From contig OZ014418.1 of the NCBI GenBank assembly GCA_963965975.1, positions 818,501-882,500 of the forward strand: DNA of 64,000 nucleotides, read 5' to 3'. Below the pieces are notes generated by a model. The model ran no database searches. It had not been told where the DNA came from and saw only the letters and a program-made list of their open reading frames with translations. Positions 20,327 to 33,200 of the stretch are shown here, one piece after another (the stretch's first letter is position 1; each line of letters starts with the position of its first letter). The position numbers and the translations under genes are program-made. Source of the stretch: Xestospongia bergquistia. Lineage: Eukaryota > Porifera > Demospongiae > Haplosclerida > Petrosiidae.

Positions 20327-22941
20327 TCATCTGCCATTTCTAACACCATCAAGTGATTTCTTCATAAATTGTTGTAATGCTCTTAATCTGGCATCTATTT
20401 CATGTATCTCCATTGACTGATCCATCATACTAGAATCTAAAAATTATATTCTGTTCAGTGATGTACAAAAATTGTATGTGTATATTAAATGTGTCCATCT
20501 TTGTCATTACTGTATTAAATGCTGACCATTGTGTTTGTTCTTGTGGGATGTTTTTGGTGTACTAGAATTGACCTACATACGCAGACAAATAAACTAATAA
20601 AAACAAGACAATATTAATATCACATACTTGCATAAATGTTGGACTGTATCTATCTCTAGAACGAGACTTTCTTGTACCATTTTGAGAACTGAAACCAATC
20701 TAAAATATGTATCATTATATTAAAGCTGTAATACCTGATTTTAGCTGTTGTAGTATTTTTCTTGGCCTTTTTTGAGTAGCGTGTATCTCTGGAACTGTCT
20801 TCTCCACTAGAACAATCCACTGATGAATGACGTGATAAACTATACTGACTGCCAACTATAAAGAAAGAACACTCTTTAAATTATAACAACTCTCTTCTCA
20901 CTCGATGAACTTCTTGATCTTGTACCTGTCATTACAATAATAACTAAATTATTATTACATAAAAATATTTACCAATGTTAATTCGTCGTGATTTGGTAAT
21001 TGAAGAAAGGGGAGTAGGTCTCGGAGGTAAACGGCTCCTCTCTGTTGAGTTGGAACGAGATCGTGTTCGTCTGAAATAACAACTCAATAATGTTTGGTTG
21101 TGTTATCACACTTACCCTAGTCTTCTATTGATCTCATCTTGTCTTCTTCGCTTGTTTTCTACATATCTAAGGATCAATTAAGTTAAAAAGTTTAAATATG
21201 ATAAGTCATATTTATCATAGTATTGAAAATTAGGTGGGATACTCTGTAGGATCAAATCTCTGAAACTTGCCACCTACATATAGAACAATGAGAAGTAAAT
21301 GTAGTGTATTATCTTTTTAACTTACTTCCAGGAGATGGAGTTCGAATTCTTGAATTGGATGGTTTGTTTCTTTTTCCTCCAGTATTTGTAAGACGACCTT
21401 CAGTTGAAGAGGAACGACGTCGAGAGTAAGATAGTCCAGATGATTTGGGTTGATTGCCTGATCCACTATGTGTATGATTACGAGTAACAGAACTACAAAT
21501 AGAATTGAAGGAATCATTCCTCAGTGTTTCATTACATTTGAGGCCTACTTTCTTCTTAATATAGCCAGTTCATTTGTAAGATTTTTAACTCTTGTATTTA
21601 ACATTCTCTCTGATGATCTCAAATCATCCAACTAAAGAAAGAAGCATATTAACATTAGTCGTACATGATATACATACTTCTTCTAATAACGTTTTTATTT
21701 CTTCATTCTTTTTTGTAATAATCCTCTGATATTTTGTTCTATCTTTTAATAGATCTTCCTACAATAATAAATTGACAATAGTTGCTATAGATATTTTACA
21801 ATGAAATTCGTGGTCATTAGAAACCAATAACTTTATAATTACCTCAAGATTTTTAACAATTTTTTTCAATGTCCTAATCTCTTTGTCTCCTCCGTCCCCT
21901 TCACTCAATCGATTCTGTTCAGTTTCTTCTTGCAATGCCTCAAAGGCACTCTCAAGTTCTTCTTTATCGCGAAGCAATGCTTCATATCTTGTATATAAAA
22001 GTAGGATTAGTAACAGTTAACAATACTTAGTTACTTACTTCCTCTGCAGCTTGGATGTCGAGGCTGTCTTTTGATTTCTATGAGTGGTCTGAGGTATAAA
22101 GTTAAAAGTTTAAAGACTTCTTTGTCTTTGTTGTGACATACTTTCAGAATCAATGTTAATAACATTATAGAATGTGAGCTAACTAGACCAGATTTATTTA
22201 CAAGTTAATATAATTGTTAGGTTAGCAGTTAGTATAATAGTCTATAATAGGATTTTCTTAAATTTAAGATCAAAAGGGTGACACATAATGTCACAGCTAA
22301 TACCTTATAACAGTACACATGGCTGTTTTGAATACAGACTGACCTGTTTCTTGTAACTTTCTAGTTCTTTTTGAAGTTGTCGAATTATTTCTTGAAGCTG
22401 TATGGGATCAGATTTTCCAACATAAGGAAGAGCTAAAGGATAATGAATGCGATCAAACTCAGCAGAATATGTGAGTATGAGATATCTCTTGGTAGGGGTG
22501 TGGCTTGAAGAAACTGCTGATTGACTTTTGGGATGGGACTTTTGTTTTCTAAGGCTTTCAAGATCAGAGTAGGTTAGAAGTTCTAACGACACGCTATCAC
22601 TTGTCTACAACATACAATACTGAATGTATAAACACATCTTTACTACTTACCTTCATTATTGCAGACTCTAGCATATTCACAAAGATTCTAAACTGTTTGA
22701 AATTTCCAGTCTTATGTGTTAATTCTTCAATATCTATTAAAAGAACAAGTCATTTTATCAGAAATGGCCTATCATTCAACTAACGTTTTGAATCAAAGGT
22801 ACCCCTCCATTGATCTGTGGTTCTTTCGTCTTGTACTTGTACGACTAGTTTCTCATTCTTAACATCTAGACTCACTTCATATGTCCTATCACGAAAAGTC
22901 CAAGAAGCTACGCCACTGACTAATTGTGTTGCAGTAGACAT
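20327..22941 (-). CDS. CCDC61: CCDC61 / VFL3 basal-body coiled-coil protein
   Basis: At least fourteen exons join in phase to about 522 residues. The XRCC4-like head is recognisable: ERTTDQWRGTFDS, IEELTHKTGNFKQF, ESAIMKTSDSVSLELLTYSD, KRYLILTYSAEFDRIHYPL. A coiled coil follows (about residues 165-290), then an Arg/Ser-rich tail with KFQRFDPTEYVENKRRRQ (a conserved block in CCDC61) and a conserved end EIDARLRALQQFM. CCDC61/VFL3 organises basal bodies and centriolar satellites. A 24-nt microexon at 20902-20925 is required to keep phase. The last intron probably uses a GTCAGC donor at 20526. Confidence 0.93.
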
Positions 22942-23348
22942 ATTGAATTTTCCCGCTTTACGTCTTCGGGGTGTGTTATGGGCGTGGAATAGCCTAGTGG
23001 GTGTGGCTTCAAGTTATTAGTATTTATTAATTATTGCTGTGAATTTAATTATAGTATTTTACCTTATTTGGTCAAAAAAGAATGGTGCTATGTTATTGTT
23101 GAGACAATATGATCTTTTGCTGCATAATCATTCCGTATAAAATAATTAAAAGCTTAAAATTCCATAAAGGGTGAATTTTCAGCTACATTTTTTGACCCTC
23201 TGTACCACACCATGATTCATCAGCTGAGTGGACAGTACAATAAACAAAATCTATTAATAGCAACAAACAATGATGTAATATTATTAATCAATTAACGTAC
23301 AACACTGCATCAATTATAAGTCACATTATAAAGTATAGATGATAAATT
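22942..23348. promoter_or_regulatory. CCDC61 upstream region
   Basis: It contains two GGGCGTGG / GGGTGTGGCTT elements at about 22979-22987 and 22998-23009, 40-70 bp upstream of the CCDC61 start. The rest (23020-23348) is AT-rich and shows nothing I can annotate. Confidence 0.4.
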
Positions 23349-24013
23349 TTACGAGTCTTTGGTATCTTCCTGGAAACCTTCTTCTTCAAGTTTTTTCTTA
23401 TATTGATCGAACACACGTTTACGTTCAAAATACTTTACCTATACAACAAAGATAATACATCTTATCTATAAACTAGACATCACCAATACATACAAATACT
23501 AAGCATTTAGATTTAAAATCCGTTTAAGGCAGTCATTACCATCTAATATTTATCAATTAGCTTGTAAGGCTATCACAGACATCATTTAAGAGCATACAAT
23601 TATAGAGGAGGTTTAGGAAGGCTAAAAAGCCATTGTACTGCAAATACAGTGTTTTCTGGGAAGTAATGGTAGCCAATATTGTGCATTATGGTGCATTGTT
23701 ATCTATATTGACACACAACTAATTATGAAACTATAAATATTGCTTTTTATAATTATTAGATTAATAAATGTTATATCAGTACCCACGATGGCAAACAGTT
23801 ACTGTGATATTGTTTTCTAAGCTGTTCGCAAATTGTATTATCTTCTGAATTATTAGATAGTTTGTTTTCTTCAAGACATTCGTAATATTTGTCTCTAGCA
23901 TTGTAACAAAGCTGTCGTTGGGAAGAGCTGGGAGCTTTTTGAGGTAGTGGGTCTCTAGAATAAGAGAAATTATAGTAAAGGATTAATTTGCTTTCAATAA
24001 TTAAATACCCCAT
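23349..24013 (-). CDS. COA6: Cytochrome c oxidase assembly factor 6
   Basis: Three exons give 88 residues. The first contributes only five bases (ATGGG, 24009-24013), followed by 23783-23954 and 23349-23438, all in phase. The twin-cysteine CHCH fold is intact: a CX9C pair in LCYNARDKYYECLEE and a CX10C pair in ICEQLRKQYHSNCLPSW, the exact COA6 spacing. VKYFERKRVFDQYKKKL follows, as in animal COA6. The protein acts in the intermembrane space in copper delivery to COX2. Reading through the first donor gives an artefactual N-terminal extension ending in FSYS. Confidence 0.94.
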
Positions 24014-24291
24014 TCCCCTTCCAGTCTGGGTTTCTGTAGTTTTAGGCTTCAGACCGCAGTATTCTATTTATAAACAACACCAAAAGAAGGGTAGCCAGTA
24101 ATGTCTATTTTTGGAACTGTACGTAAACGGAGATATGCGTCATAGCAGCACGCTAGATATGACCATATTTGGTCAAAACTCGCCTCGCCGACTTCGTCAT
24201 CCTGCCCTACTTGATTCAGTATTTAGAGGTTATCTGGTAGCAACAAGCTAACACTTTTAGAGAGTTTAGTGAGACCGAAAATTCAAGTAAC
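24014..24291. promoter_or_regulatory. Bidirectional promoter region, COA6 / cofilin
   Basis: The 278 bp separate divergent starts. The part nearest cofilin is more GC- and CpG-containing (about 24120-24200) than flanking sequence, which suits a promoter. Inference from position. Confidence 0.4.
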
Positions 24292-25263
24292 ATGGTGAGT
24301 CCTAGGTACTAGTTTCTATTCTAGACTACTTTTACACACTTGTGTATTATTTCTAGTCTTCAGGTATAAAAGTGAATGATGACTGTAAGACCGCGTTTTT
24401 GGAGCTGAAAAATGGGCACAAATATAGAACAGTCTTTTACGAGATAAATAGTACTCAAACAGAAATTATCGTTAAAGAAACAATTGTGTCTCAAACTTTT
24501 GAGGAGTTAAAGCAGTTGTTGATTACAACTTATGCTTTAGAACCTTTGTATATTGTGCATGATTTTCATCACCAGACAGATGAAAAACGACAAAAGGAAG
24601 ATGTTATTTTTATAAGTTGGTAAGACGTGTGTGTGTACAGTACATCATCCTGCTTATAGCACTTTTAAACCATATTAATTCCCAGTTGACATGTTCTGCC
24701 AAAACTATCAAAAATTCAAGAAGCCAATTAGCTGTTAGATAGTTTTTGCAAGTGACCACACCTACTTGCTATACCAACAGTTTAACAAAATGGGCAACAA
24801 ATTCTTATTACTAATAACATATAATTAACAGTGAGATTCTGCACTTTAATGTTTTTCATATTGGCAGTTTTGTTAGAATGTAAAAAATAAGGGAAACGTA
24901 ATAATGTAATAAGAATTGAAAGTTCAGTACTCCTTTTGTAAACAGTAATATGATTGTAGATGTATGTACTATCAATCCTATGTAGTGGTTTTAAATAATT
25001 ATCATGTTTTATTTGAACAGAATTAATGAATCAAATTTTGTGAATTATTAAAATAATTATAAACATTCAAAATACTTATAATATAATTACTTAATATTGT
25101 TTTCTTCGACAGGTGCCCTGAAAACTCTTCAATAAAGAAAAAGATGATTCATACTTCTTCAAAAGATGCTTTGAAAAAAGTATGTGGTGGTATCAAGCTA
25201 GAGGTCCAGGCAAATGAAGAAGATGACCTCGATGTAACAAGTATCATACCAAAACTAAAATGA
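24292..25263 (+). CDS. ADF/cofilin actin-depolymerising factor
   Basis: Three exons: the ATG alone (24292-24294), 24357-24619 and 25113-25263, giving 138 residues. An intron immediately after the initiator ATG is a long-conserved feature of ADF/cofilin genes. The start MSSGIKVNDDC matches the family N terminus (regulatory Ser at position 2 or 3). Next come LELKNGHKYRTVFYEI, the IVHDFHHQTDEKRQKEDVIFISWCPENSSIKKKM core (actin-binding long helix) and SSKDALKKVCGG. It severs and depolymerises F-actin. The 500-bp second intron is AT-rich and empty. Confidence 0.95.
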
Positions 25264-25765
25264 CATTTTTGTAGTGTTCTTTTTTGCTATGGAGTTGGTT
25301 CTCAATTACTTGATTACTTTGTAGTATAATTACAAATAACTTAACTATAATAATAATATATAGTGTGTATGCATTAGTCTGTGTAGTATAGCGATTTGAT
25401 TTACTTACATTTTTCAAATTATATCAACTTATAGAACCACTTCTTTCATGTTAAATTAGATTGATTTGTAAAGTATTTCTTGAAGATAGTTCTTTTTCTT
25501 TGTAATTGTCCCACTACAATTATATATATATAAATTTTGATTTGACATTTGATCCACTTGTTAAAGAACCACACTGCAGGCAACACCCATTTTGTTTTCT
25601 TCAGTTTGATATATGAATATGCAACTACATACCTGAGTGATACCGATATATTTCTTACAAACTAATATAGGGTGGTGTATTATTTGATCCTGTGATTAGG
25701 TCAATTTTATATAATGGTTTACAAGTGTGTGGATTATAAACAATTTATTTTTCAATCCCAAACTC
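25264..25765. other. Convergent intergenic region
   Basis: 3' flanks of cofilin and TRIP11; AT-rich with no ORF or repeat that I can support. Confidence 0.5.
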
Positions 25766-26825
25766 TTATGTATTATTTAACAGCCTTTCCAGATTTGTCA
25801 CTGTGTCTTGAATAGGGGGTGTGTCTAGTGCTGCTGTCATAGTATTGTCTGGTGTACTTGTTTTAGTGGGTGCAGTAGGTGGAGTTTGATAAGGAACGAT
25901 GTGTGAGGGAAGAGATGGATGAGAAACAGGAGGTTTCAGGGGAGGAGCTTTAGGTTGAATAGGTTTGGCTGATTCAGTTTCAAGGAATGAAACAAATATT
26001 TGAGATAAGGAGCGCTATAGAGTTCTTCATAATAATATTACAATAAATGACAATTAGGGTTACCTGCTCTGTAGTGGGTGTGGCTATCACGGATGGTGAC
26101 AAAGGTGGGGCAGGTGATGACCAAAATCTAGGAAACCATCCACTTTGACTTTCCAGCGTCTTAGTAATATATATAGTGACAATATTAAAAACAATATGAT
26201 TTATTTACCTTGTTCAATTCTTTAGGAGGTATTTCTAATATTTTACCAATAAGTTGAGCAATGTCGTCTTTTTTTCTTTTGTCCTGAGATGACAAATACG
26301 TCAAAAATAGATTCTTTACTAGAGATCTATCAAAGAAAGAGCGAGGCAATAGTGAATACTCCATTATTAAGGAAAAATAAGTCTACAACTCTCACTTATC
26401 AACTCTGTTATCTTCTTCACTTGACATTTCTTCAATTTTAATTTTAGTTTTGTTTAATGTCATCTGATACTTTTCCACTAAATAAATGATCATATCAGTC
26501 ATTACCACTACTAGTACTAGTAGTACTAGTAGTGGTAACTTACATATCTCATTACTAGTATCTTACATTCTGATGTGAGGTCAGTTATCATTTTGTCTTT
26601 CTGTTGTGATTCTAATTGCAATATTTTAATTGTTTCATCAGCAACAGAGGCATTGTACAATGCTGCCTAAAATATAACAGCCAAGAACTCAATTATTTAT
26701 TTGTTTATATTATGTTCACCTCAGACTGTCTCTGTTTCTCTTGAAGTTTCTCGTACTGTCTTGTTGCTAGTTCAAGTTCCTTCTGTTTCTGTAGAAGAGA
26801 CATACTAACTTCAGCTGTTTGATCT

Positions 26826-26889
<64 letters not shown>

Positions 26890-29800
26890 TGTCTCTATTT
26901 GTACACATGTGTATAAATGATAACCTCTTTGAAAATGTTCAAGGACATTTTGAAGATTCTGCAGAGCTGTGGCATTTTGTTCAGCCTCTTCTCTGACACG
27001 TGATAGTTCAGACCAAGCTTGATCTCGTTCGGCAGTTACGTGTTCTAGTTGAGTTTGTATTTGAGACATCAATTGTTGAGTCTGATAACTAAAAGTTAGA
27101 AGAGAGAGGCAAAGGAAAGATAAAAGCACACACACACATACAAATTCATACATGTAGAGTATTCGTTATGATTAATGTTCATCTACTGTTTGTTTGAATA
27201 TGCTATTTCCTCATTCGATATTAACTCAAAACATCCTTGCCACAATCTAAATGACCCATATAATCAATCACCTTATAAGGATTACATATAGCCCGACACA
27301 ACAGATTTGATGTTAGAGATGTATGCATGCAAACATACTTTTGTTGTATATCAACAGTCTTGTTTCTAGCTGCTCCTTCTTCCAGTAATCTTATCTGCTG
27401 TCTCAGTTGTGTTTCTCTGTGATCAGCTTGTAAAGCCTCTTGTGTGTATTGTTCTTCAACTTGAACCAAATGTCCTCGTAATCTCTCCAATTCTTTCTGA
27501 TACTTTTCACACTCCATTTGATGCTGGGTCTCCATCTCCTAATGTCTATAGTATTACAAAAAATGCACAATATTTCTACTTACTTGAAGTCTGGCTACTT
27601 CTTTAGCTTTTGAGTCTGCAACTACTCGAGACTCCGCCTCTTTTTTTTGCAGAGCATCAAGGAGGCTGTCTCTTTCTTTAGTAAGCATGGACATTTGGTC
27701 TGCTTGAGATTGTAACTGGTAAGTTAACTTAGTCAATTTATCATTGAGAGAGGTAGCATGCTGTGTGGAGGCTTCCAATGACGAGGCAAGTTTTTTGTAC
27801 TCTTGAGATGTTTTTGCTATTTCTAAATCCTTTGCTTGTAACTGTGTCTCCATTTGTTTCAATTTCCCGCTCAAATCTTCAGTAAGCACAGCTTGTTCTA
27901 GTTGTGTGTTATATCTAGTCTTCTGTCTTTCTAGTTCCTTTGTGAGCTCCTCTCTTTCCTTCAAATGTTTCTTCTCTACTTCTGACAACTGGTGTGTAAG
28001 GGACTCTCTCTCTTCAGTGAACTGTGATTGACTTTGCTGGACTTCTTGTGAAAGATCTTCAATTTTTTTCACAAGGTCCTCTATTTGTTCTTGCTGTGTG
28101 TGAAGTTGACTGTCTTTAGTTTTCAATAAAGAAACCATATTGTCAATCTCTATTTTTTTCTCTTGTATTTCAGTTAGTTTGTCTTTTAAATCTTTTTGGT
28201 AGATTTGAACTTGACTTTCAGAAGTTATAGCTTTCTCACAAGCTACACTCAACTCCAACTTCAACTGTTCAATTGTCCTCCTCCCTTCCTCCAACTGTTC
28301 ACATAAAATTTGGTTTTCCTGACTGACAAATGGTTCCTTCTGTACTCTTGCTAGTGTCATCTTTAATTGACTTAACTCCTCTACAATCTGATGGTTTGCA
28401 ACTGTAAGCTTGTCCTTTTCCTGGTTACTTGCAGCCAAGCAAGATTCAAGCTCACTTAGTTTTGTCTCCATTTCTTCCTTGCTGAGGATAACTTCTCTTA
28501 ACTCTTGATCATGTTCAGACATGAGTTGTGCTAAATGAGTCTTCAATTGTTCTCTTTTAATCTCCTCTTTCTCCAGTTTTTGTTGCAATCTCTCCAACTG
28601 ATTACCAGGAGTATCATCCTCAGCCCCATACTCACCGGTATCAGGATATTTCATTTGGTCTTCTGAGAACAGTCTCTCACTTGATACTTGTGGCATTCTG
28701 TTTGTCTGAGTTGTAGTCGTTCTATTTACAGAGTCTTCTTCACATGAGGTATCCTGTGTCAACTGTTCAATCTCTAATTCTTTGGTTTTTAGTTCCAAAT
28801 TCAATTGATCTACTTTGGTGGTCAAACACTTTGTCTCTTCTTCAAATTTATTCCTTTGAGTTTGAAGAGCATCAATAGTTACTTGATGTGTTTGAAAGGA
28901 CACCTGTACATCTTGAATGTAAGTAGAGAGCACCTCTTTCTCTGATTCCATGTGCTTCAACTGGTTGTCTTGAGTGGTACGTACTACATGTTTTAAACTG
29001 TCAATAGCATGACGTAATTCTGAGATAACAATCTGTAGAAGAATGTACGGAGATAGTAAATGGCACCAACTAGACAAATATTTCAATTGTTACCTGGCTT
29101 GTATGAAGCTTTTCTAGTAATTTTTTATTTTTAACTCCTAGTGTTGACAATTTTGTTGAAAGTTCTTCATTTTTAACCATTAGTTCTACAAAAAAGAAAC
29201 ACCATATTTTATGACAATGTATAAAGATGATGAATGAACTACCAACTTTGATTGATGTCGTTTAATTCAGCTGTCACCTGCTGTGCTAAGTCATCATTGC
29301 CTATGAGATAAAGTCAGTGAAAAGAGTCAAACTATTATCTATGACAATATATCAGTATATCAAGGGGTAAAAAAAAATTGAGAGGGGGGGGGGGGGCAAT
29401 TTATTTCAGTGTCAAAATTCAAGGAAGGTATAAAATTTTTTGAGAGGGGGTACATATTAAATTAGTTCCAAAACCACCAAACTGGAAATATCTCACTGAT
29501 GCTCAATTCTAAGAGACAGCTCATAGTGCTCGTGCTCTGTGTTTCACCTCAAGTACCAATAGAATTTTGACACTGAAGTACTGCCATACACTGTCACACA
29601 CTATGTAATTCATATTAGTATACCATATGTATAATACAAGAAATTTCTATGGGAAAATAGCTTACACAGTCTACGAAAAGTCTACAAAAGTTTCATTATA
29701 ATAGTTTGTACATTTTACAAAAACTTCACTAATAATAACAACAATATTTACACACAATATTAGTATATATTATAAATTTCTATAGTAAAGTAGTTTATAT

Positions 29801-30302
29801 CTTCTACAAAATTTCAACACTAATGTATTATAATTAATACTATAATTAATACTTTAATTAATACTATAATTAATACTATAATTAATACTATAATTAATAT
29901 TATAATTAACACTATAATTAATACTATAATTATCAACAATTAATATAGAATTAGTATAAGGTTATTAGATATTTAAGTAACTCACTGTCTACTTGGTCTT
30001 TAGGTTCTTTAAGATTCTCCATTTCTTTTTGATGTCTTTCAGAGAGAGCTTCCATTTGTTGTACATGAAGAGATTGTAAAGCAGACACTTCATGTTCATG
30101 ATGTTGTCTTTCTTGTTGCAAATGTTTCTGTAGCTCCTGAAATTAGAAATTAAATTAAAAATACTTTGAGAACTCAAAGTATTACCTCTAACTGTTCTCT
30201 TAAGCTAACTGAATCAGTCATATTGTGTTCAATACCGACAGTTCCCTAAAGTAACGACAATAGCTAACAATAAACACACACACACACACACACACGCACA
30301 CA

Positions 30303-30357
<55 letters not shown>

Positions 30358-31523
30358 ACACATGTAGACATAGGTTAGAAGATTGATAGTTGAGGAAGAT
30401 ATCAATAACATTTTTAGAAAGCCCAACTATTTTCTACCTATCAACAGAAAAACATTCTCAATGACAAGACTCAGTGGACTGAAATCGGTCTATGGTATGC
30501 ACAGTCCACTAACTAAATGTCCTTCTTATACAAATTGAATATTACACCATAATATTAATACAGGTCTTTATCTTTCTTATCATTTATCATATTAATTTTA
30601 ATATTAACATCACGTTAGCAATGTTGTTAGGATTATACTGAGGTATTGCTTACAGTACTACACATTTCTCTCTCTCTCTTACTTACCTGGGTTCTCTGTT
30701 GAGCTAACTCTTTCCAGTGTTGGCATTCCACAGTAACACAAGCAACTTCAGACTGGAGTTGTGTCACCTGAGACTGCGAGATCTGAAGTCCCGACATATC
30801 AAAATCAGCTTCTTCTCCCCATCCTTCCATCCATGCAAAATCAGTTTCATGTCCCCTGCTAAGATCCATGTCACCCTCACCACTGCTCACTGCCCCAAAT
30901 GAATGAACTGGTTTAACAGGTTTTAGGAGATTGTGCTCTTCATAGATATTTTTAGCTAATGATGGAAGGTTAGAATCACTTTTGGCCATGACAATCTTTC
31001 GTTGTTGGTCTTTCATTTCAATACATTGTTCTCGAAGTTTTTTTAGTTCATCCTACAGTCCAATGATATATAATATATGCTGATAGTAATCTCTCTATCT
31101 TTCTTTATAATGCATTCTTTAAGTAGAAAACTACTTACATCTCGTTGTTGCAAGAGTTTGCGATATTCCTGATTAATGGAGGCAACTTGAAATTCAGCCG
31201 TCTCAGCTCTTTCACTGAATTCTTCATTTCTCTTTCGCAATCTCTCCAACTTAAAAGAATGAATTTCTTTTTTAAAAATGTTCATTTAAGTATCTCACCT
31301 CCAAATTATATTGGGAATTCTGCTCTGTCAACTCTTCAATCTTTCTCTTAGCTAGTTGTAACTCTGTCACTGGGTCTGATAAGTGTTTCTGTAATGACTA
31401 CTCAATTATTGAATACTTACCTTCTATCTCTTGTGTAGACTCTGTCAAGACTTCCTTTGTAAAAGTAGTTATTTGGTCAGTAAGTGAGGAGAACTGAGAC
31501 AGTCCTCCACTGAACCAAGACAT
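25766..31523 (-). CDS. TRIP11: TRIP11 / GMAP-210 golgin
   Basis: A large coiled-coil golgin. It starts MSWFSGGLSQFSSLTDQITTFTK (ALPS-like curvature-sensing helix, as in GMAP-210) in exon 31421-31523. It continues through heptad-rich exons, the largest at about 27585-29035. Segments that line up with TRIP11: a DMDLSRGHETDFAW-type acidic block, KELERLRGHLVQVEEQYTQEAL, TALQNLQNVLEHFQ, and a C-terminal GRAB-like domain in exons around 26150-26400 (Arf1-binding). It ends SLSQIFVSFLETES followed by a Pro-rich tail. GMAP-210 tethers vesicles at the cis-Golgi and anchors IFT20. An X-box-like site lies 88 bp upstream of the start. Exon edges in the middle were read by eye and some are approximate. Confidence 0.9.
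26502..26538. repeat. 37-bp near-perfect palindrome
   Basis: TTACCACTACTAGTACTA, one G, then its exact reverse complement. It lies in a TRIP11 intron and can form an 18-bp stem with a single-base centre. Confidence 0.95.
26825..26887. repeat. CA/GA microsatellite at a TRIP11 acceptor
   Basis: Plus strand ACACAC followed by about 25 GA units. On the transcribed strand it is a CT run, then GTGTGTGTAG directly before the exon ATCAAACAGC. Confidence 0.8.
29370..29585. repeat. Inverted-repeat, G-tract element in a TRIP11 intron
   Basis: TTCAGTGTCAAAATTC near 29405 recurs inverted as GAATTTTGACACTGAA near 29562, next to G-runs at about 29383 and 29444. It resembles a small non-autonomous element, but no target-site duplication is obvious. 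Confidence 0.35.
29821..29935. repeat. AT-rich minisatellite (TAATTAATACTA unit)
   Basis: About ten 12-bp units with minor variants, in the TRIP11 intron upstream of the exon near 29990. Confidence 0.85.
30272..30362. repeat. CA microsatellite
   Basis: About 45 CA dinucleotides with a few interruptions, in a TRIP11 intron. Confidence 0.95.
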
Positions 31524-31638
31524 ACTTCTAAATGAGTATCACATTTGTTCTTCAAAAAGAAAAAACTACGCCCCCTCAGATATTTTAACTCTCTGTATAC
31601 TTTGTATCCTATTACCATGGCAACAAAACATCAGGATT
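31524..31638. promoter_or_regulatory. 115-bp bidirectional promoter, TRIP11 / vasohibin, with X-box
   Basis: ATTACCATGGCAAC at 31611-31624 is a near-canonical RFX X-box (GTTGCCATGGTAAT on the other strand). TACGCCCCC at 31567-31575 matches the GC-box-like motif seen at other starts in this window. TRIP11 anchors the ciliary protein IFT20 and vasohibin modifies tubulin, so RFX control of this pair is plausible. Confidence 0.5.
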
Positions 31639-33200
31639 ATGGCTGAATCAGAAAATGAAAATGAACAGGAAAAAGTTAAATCTGGTGTCAGTAAAAGTTC
31701 TTGGCTTGTAAATACTAGCGGATTTCCTATCTCAGAAGGGACATGGGAACGTATGTGGACCTACGTCAGTGTGGTACATCCGCAAGGGAAGACATTGGCT
31801 AATTCTATCAGAGGGAAGACTACTCAGAGAGTAAATACTTAACATATGAATCTTGGAGACTTTTCACTGGATTAACTCCTCCATTATTTGCCTCTAATAT
31901 TCATCGTTCATACATCCATTACTGTCTGTCCATTGATTGATCACTGTCCATCCATATAATATCTATTCATCCATTGATCACAAATAGTCCATTATCTATA
32001 CATGTGTCCATCCATTAGGTCTCCTATCCTACAGTACCAGTAATACATTCCACGTCTGAAATCCTAACTAGTATCATTACAATACAAAACTATTTACAGC
32101 AACTACAGTATGTGATGATAATATTAATGTCATTATAATCATATGATATTAGATATAATTATACTGGAATGCAGTTCTTTGAGATTAAAATGTGTAAACC
32201 ATTAGCAAGGTAGTGTGTTATCTGACTGTCCATTTATATCAACCATCCATCCATCCATTAATTAAACCATTCCACCAGCTGCCTGTCCATCCATTTGGAT
32301 TTAACCATCCATTTTTAGGTTAATGGAGACTGCTAAGGAGATGATCAAGGAATCATTACCTATTAAATGTCTGGAGGCAGTGATTCTCTCTCTTTATTTG
32401 ACAGCTCCTCTTCAGTCATTGCAACGCTTTACATTACGATTTAAATCATTTTATGATGGAAAATATCACAAGTAAGTAGATTAACCATTGATCCATTGAT
32501 CTATCTATTGATCTATCAATACAGACATATTGTACTTGGTATTAATCATGGCGGACATCATGGAGCACTGGGTCTCAGTCGTCGATCTAATTTAATGTAT
32601 AAACCACTACATTTTAAAGTGAGACCAATATATATGTATGTGTGTGGATATATAAATCGTAACCCCTATTATTATAACTATTATTATTATTTTAGTCTTT
32701 ATTAGAATTAATTGAAGACTTCATCACCTCCTACCAACAATGTATGATAGACAAATGGATGGATGGATTTATAAATAGATGGATAGATGAATGAGTAGAA
32801 TGGACAGATAGAATGATTGATGGATGGATGGTTAAATGAACCATTAATTCTATATGTTAATAATTCACAGGTCATCATGATGTCATTAATATCAAGTTAA
32901 GTACTCCTATTGTACATGATATACACAGTCGTGAACAAATTCAATGGAAGGTGAATACAACCTTAACAATAGTCTGTTATAGACCTCTATCAATTGAACC
33001 TATTGTAATAAATATTGTCAATTGAGCCTATAGTAATGAATATATATATATATATATATATATAATAGTACGTACTCATATATATCTGCTATCTCTTTCT
33101 CTTACTATAGTTCTTCGTTATTGTCTTAAAAGAGATAGATTCACAAACAACAATGAAGAAAACAATAGACAGATACATTAGATCAATTAGAGCAATTTAA
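31639..33200 (+). CDS. VASH: Vasohibin-family tubulin tyrosine carboxypeptidase
   Basis: Eight exons (31639-31830, 32019-32107, 32153-32209, 32319-32471, 32525-32618, 32696-32741, 32871-32950, 33111-33200) join in phase to 266 residues. Family landmarks: EGTWERMWTYVSVVHPQG, LQYNYTGMQFFEIK, the catalytic cysteine in LPIKCLEAVILSLYLT, the catalytic histidine in HKHIVLGINHGG, and the serine in GALGLSRRSNLMYKP, then VHDIHSREQIQWK. The Cys-His-Ser transglutaminase-like triad is therefore intact. It removes the C-terminal tyrosine of alpha-tubulin with SVBP. The C-terminal basic tail of vertebrate vasohibins is absent. Stop to the WDR81 start is 56 bp. Confidence 0.95.
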
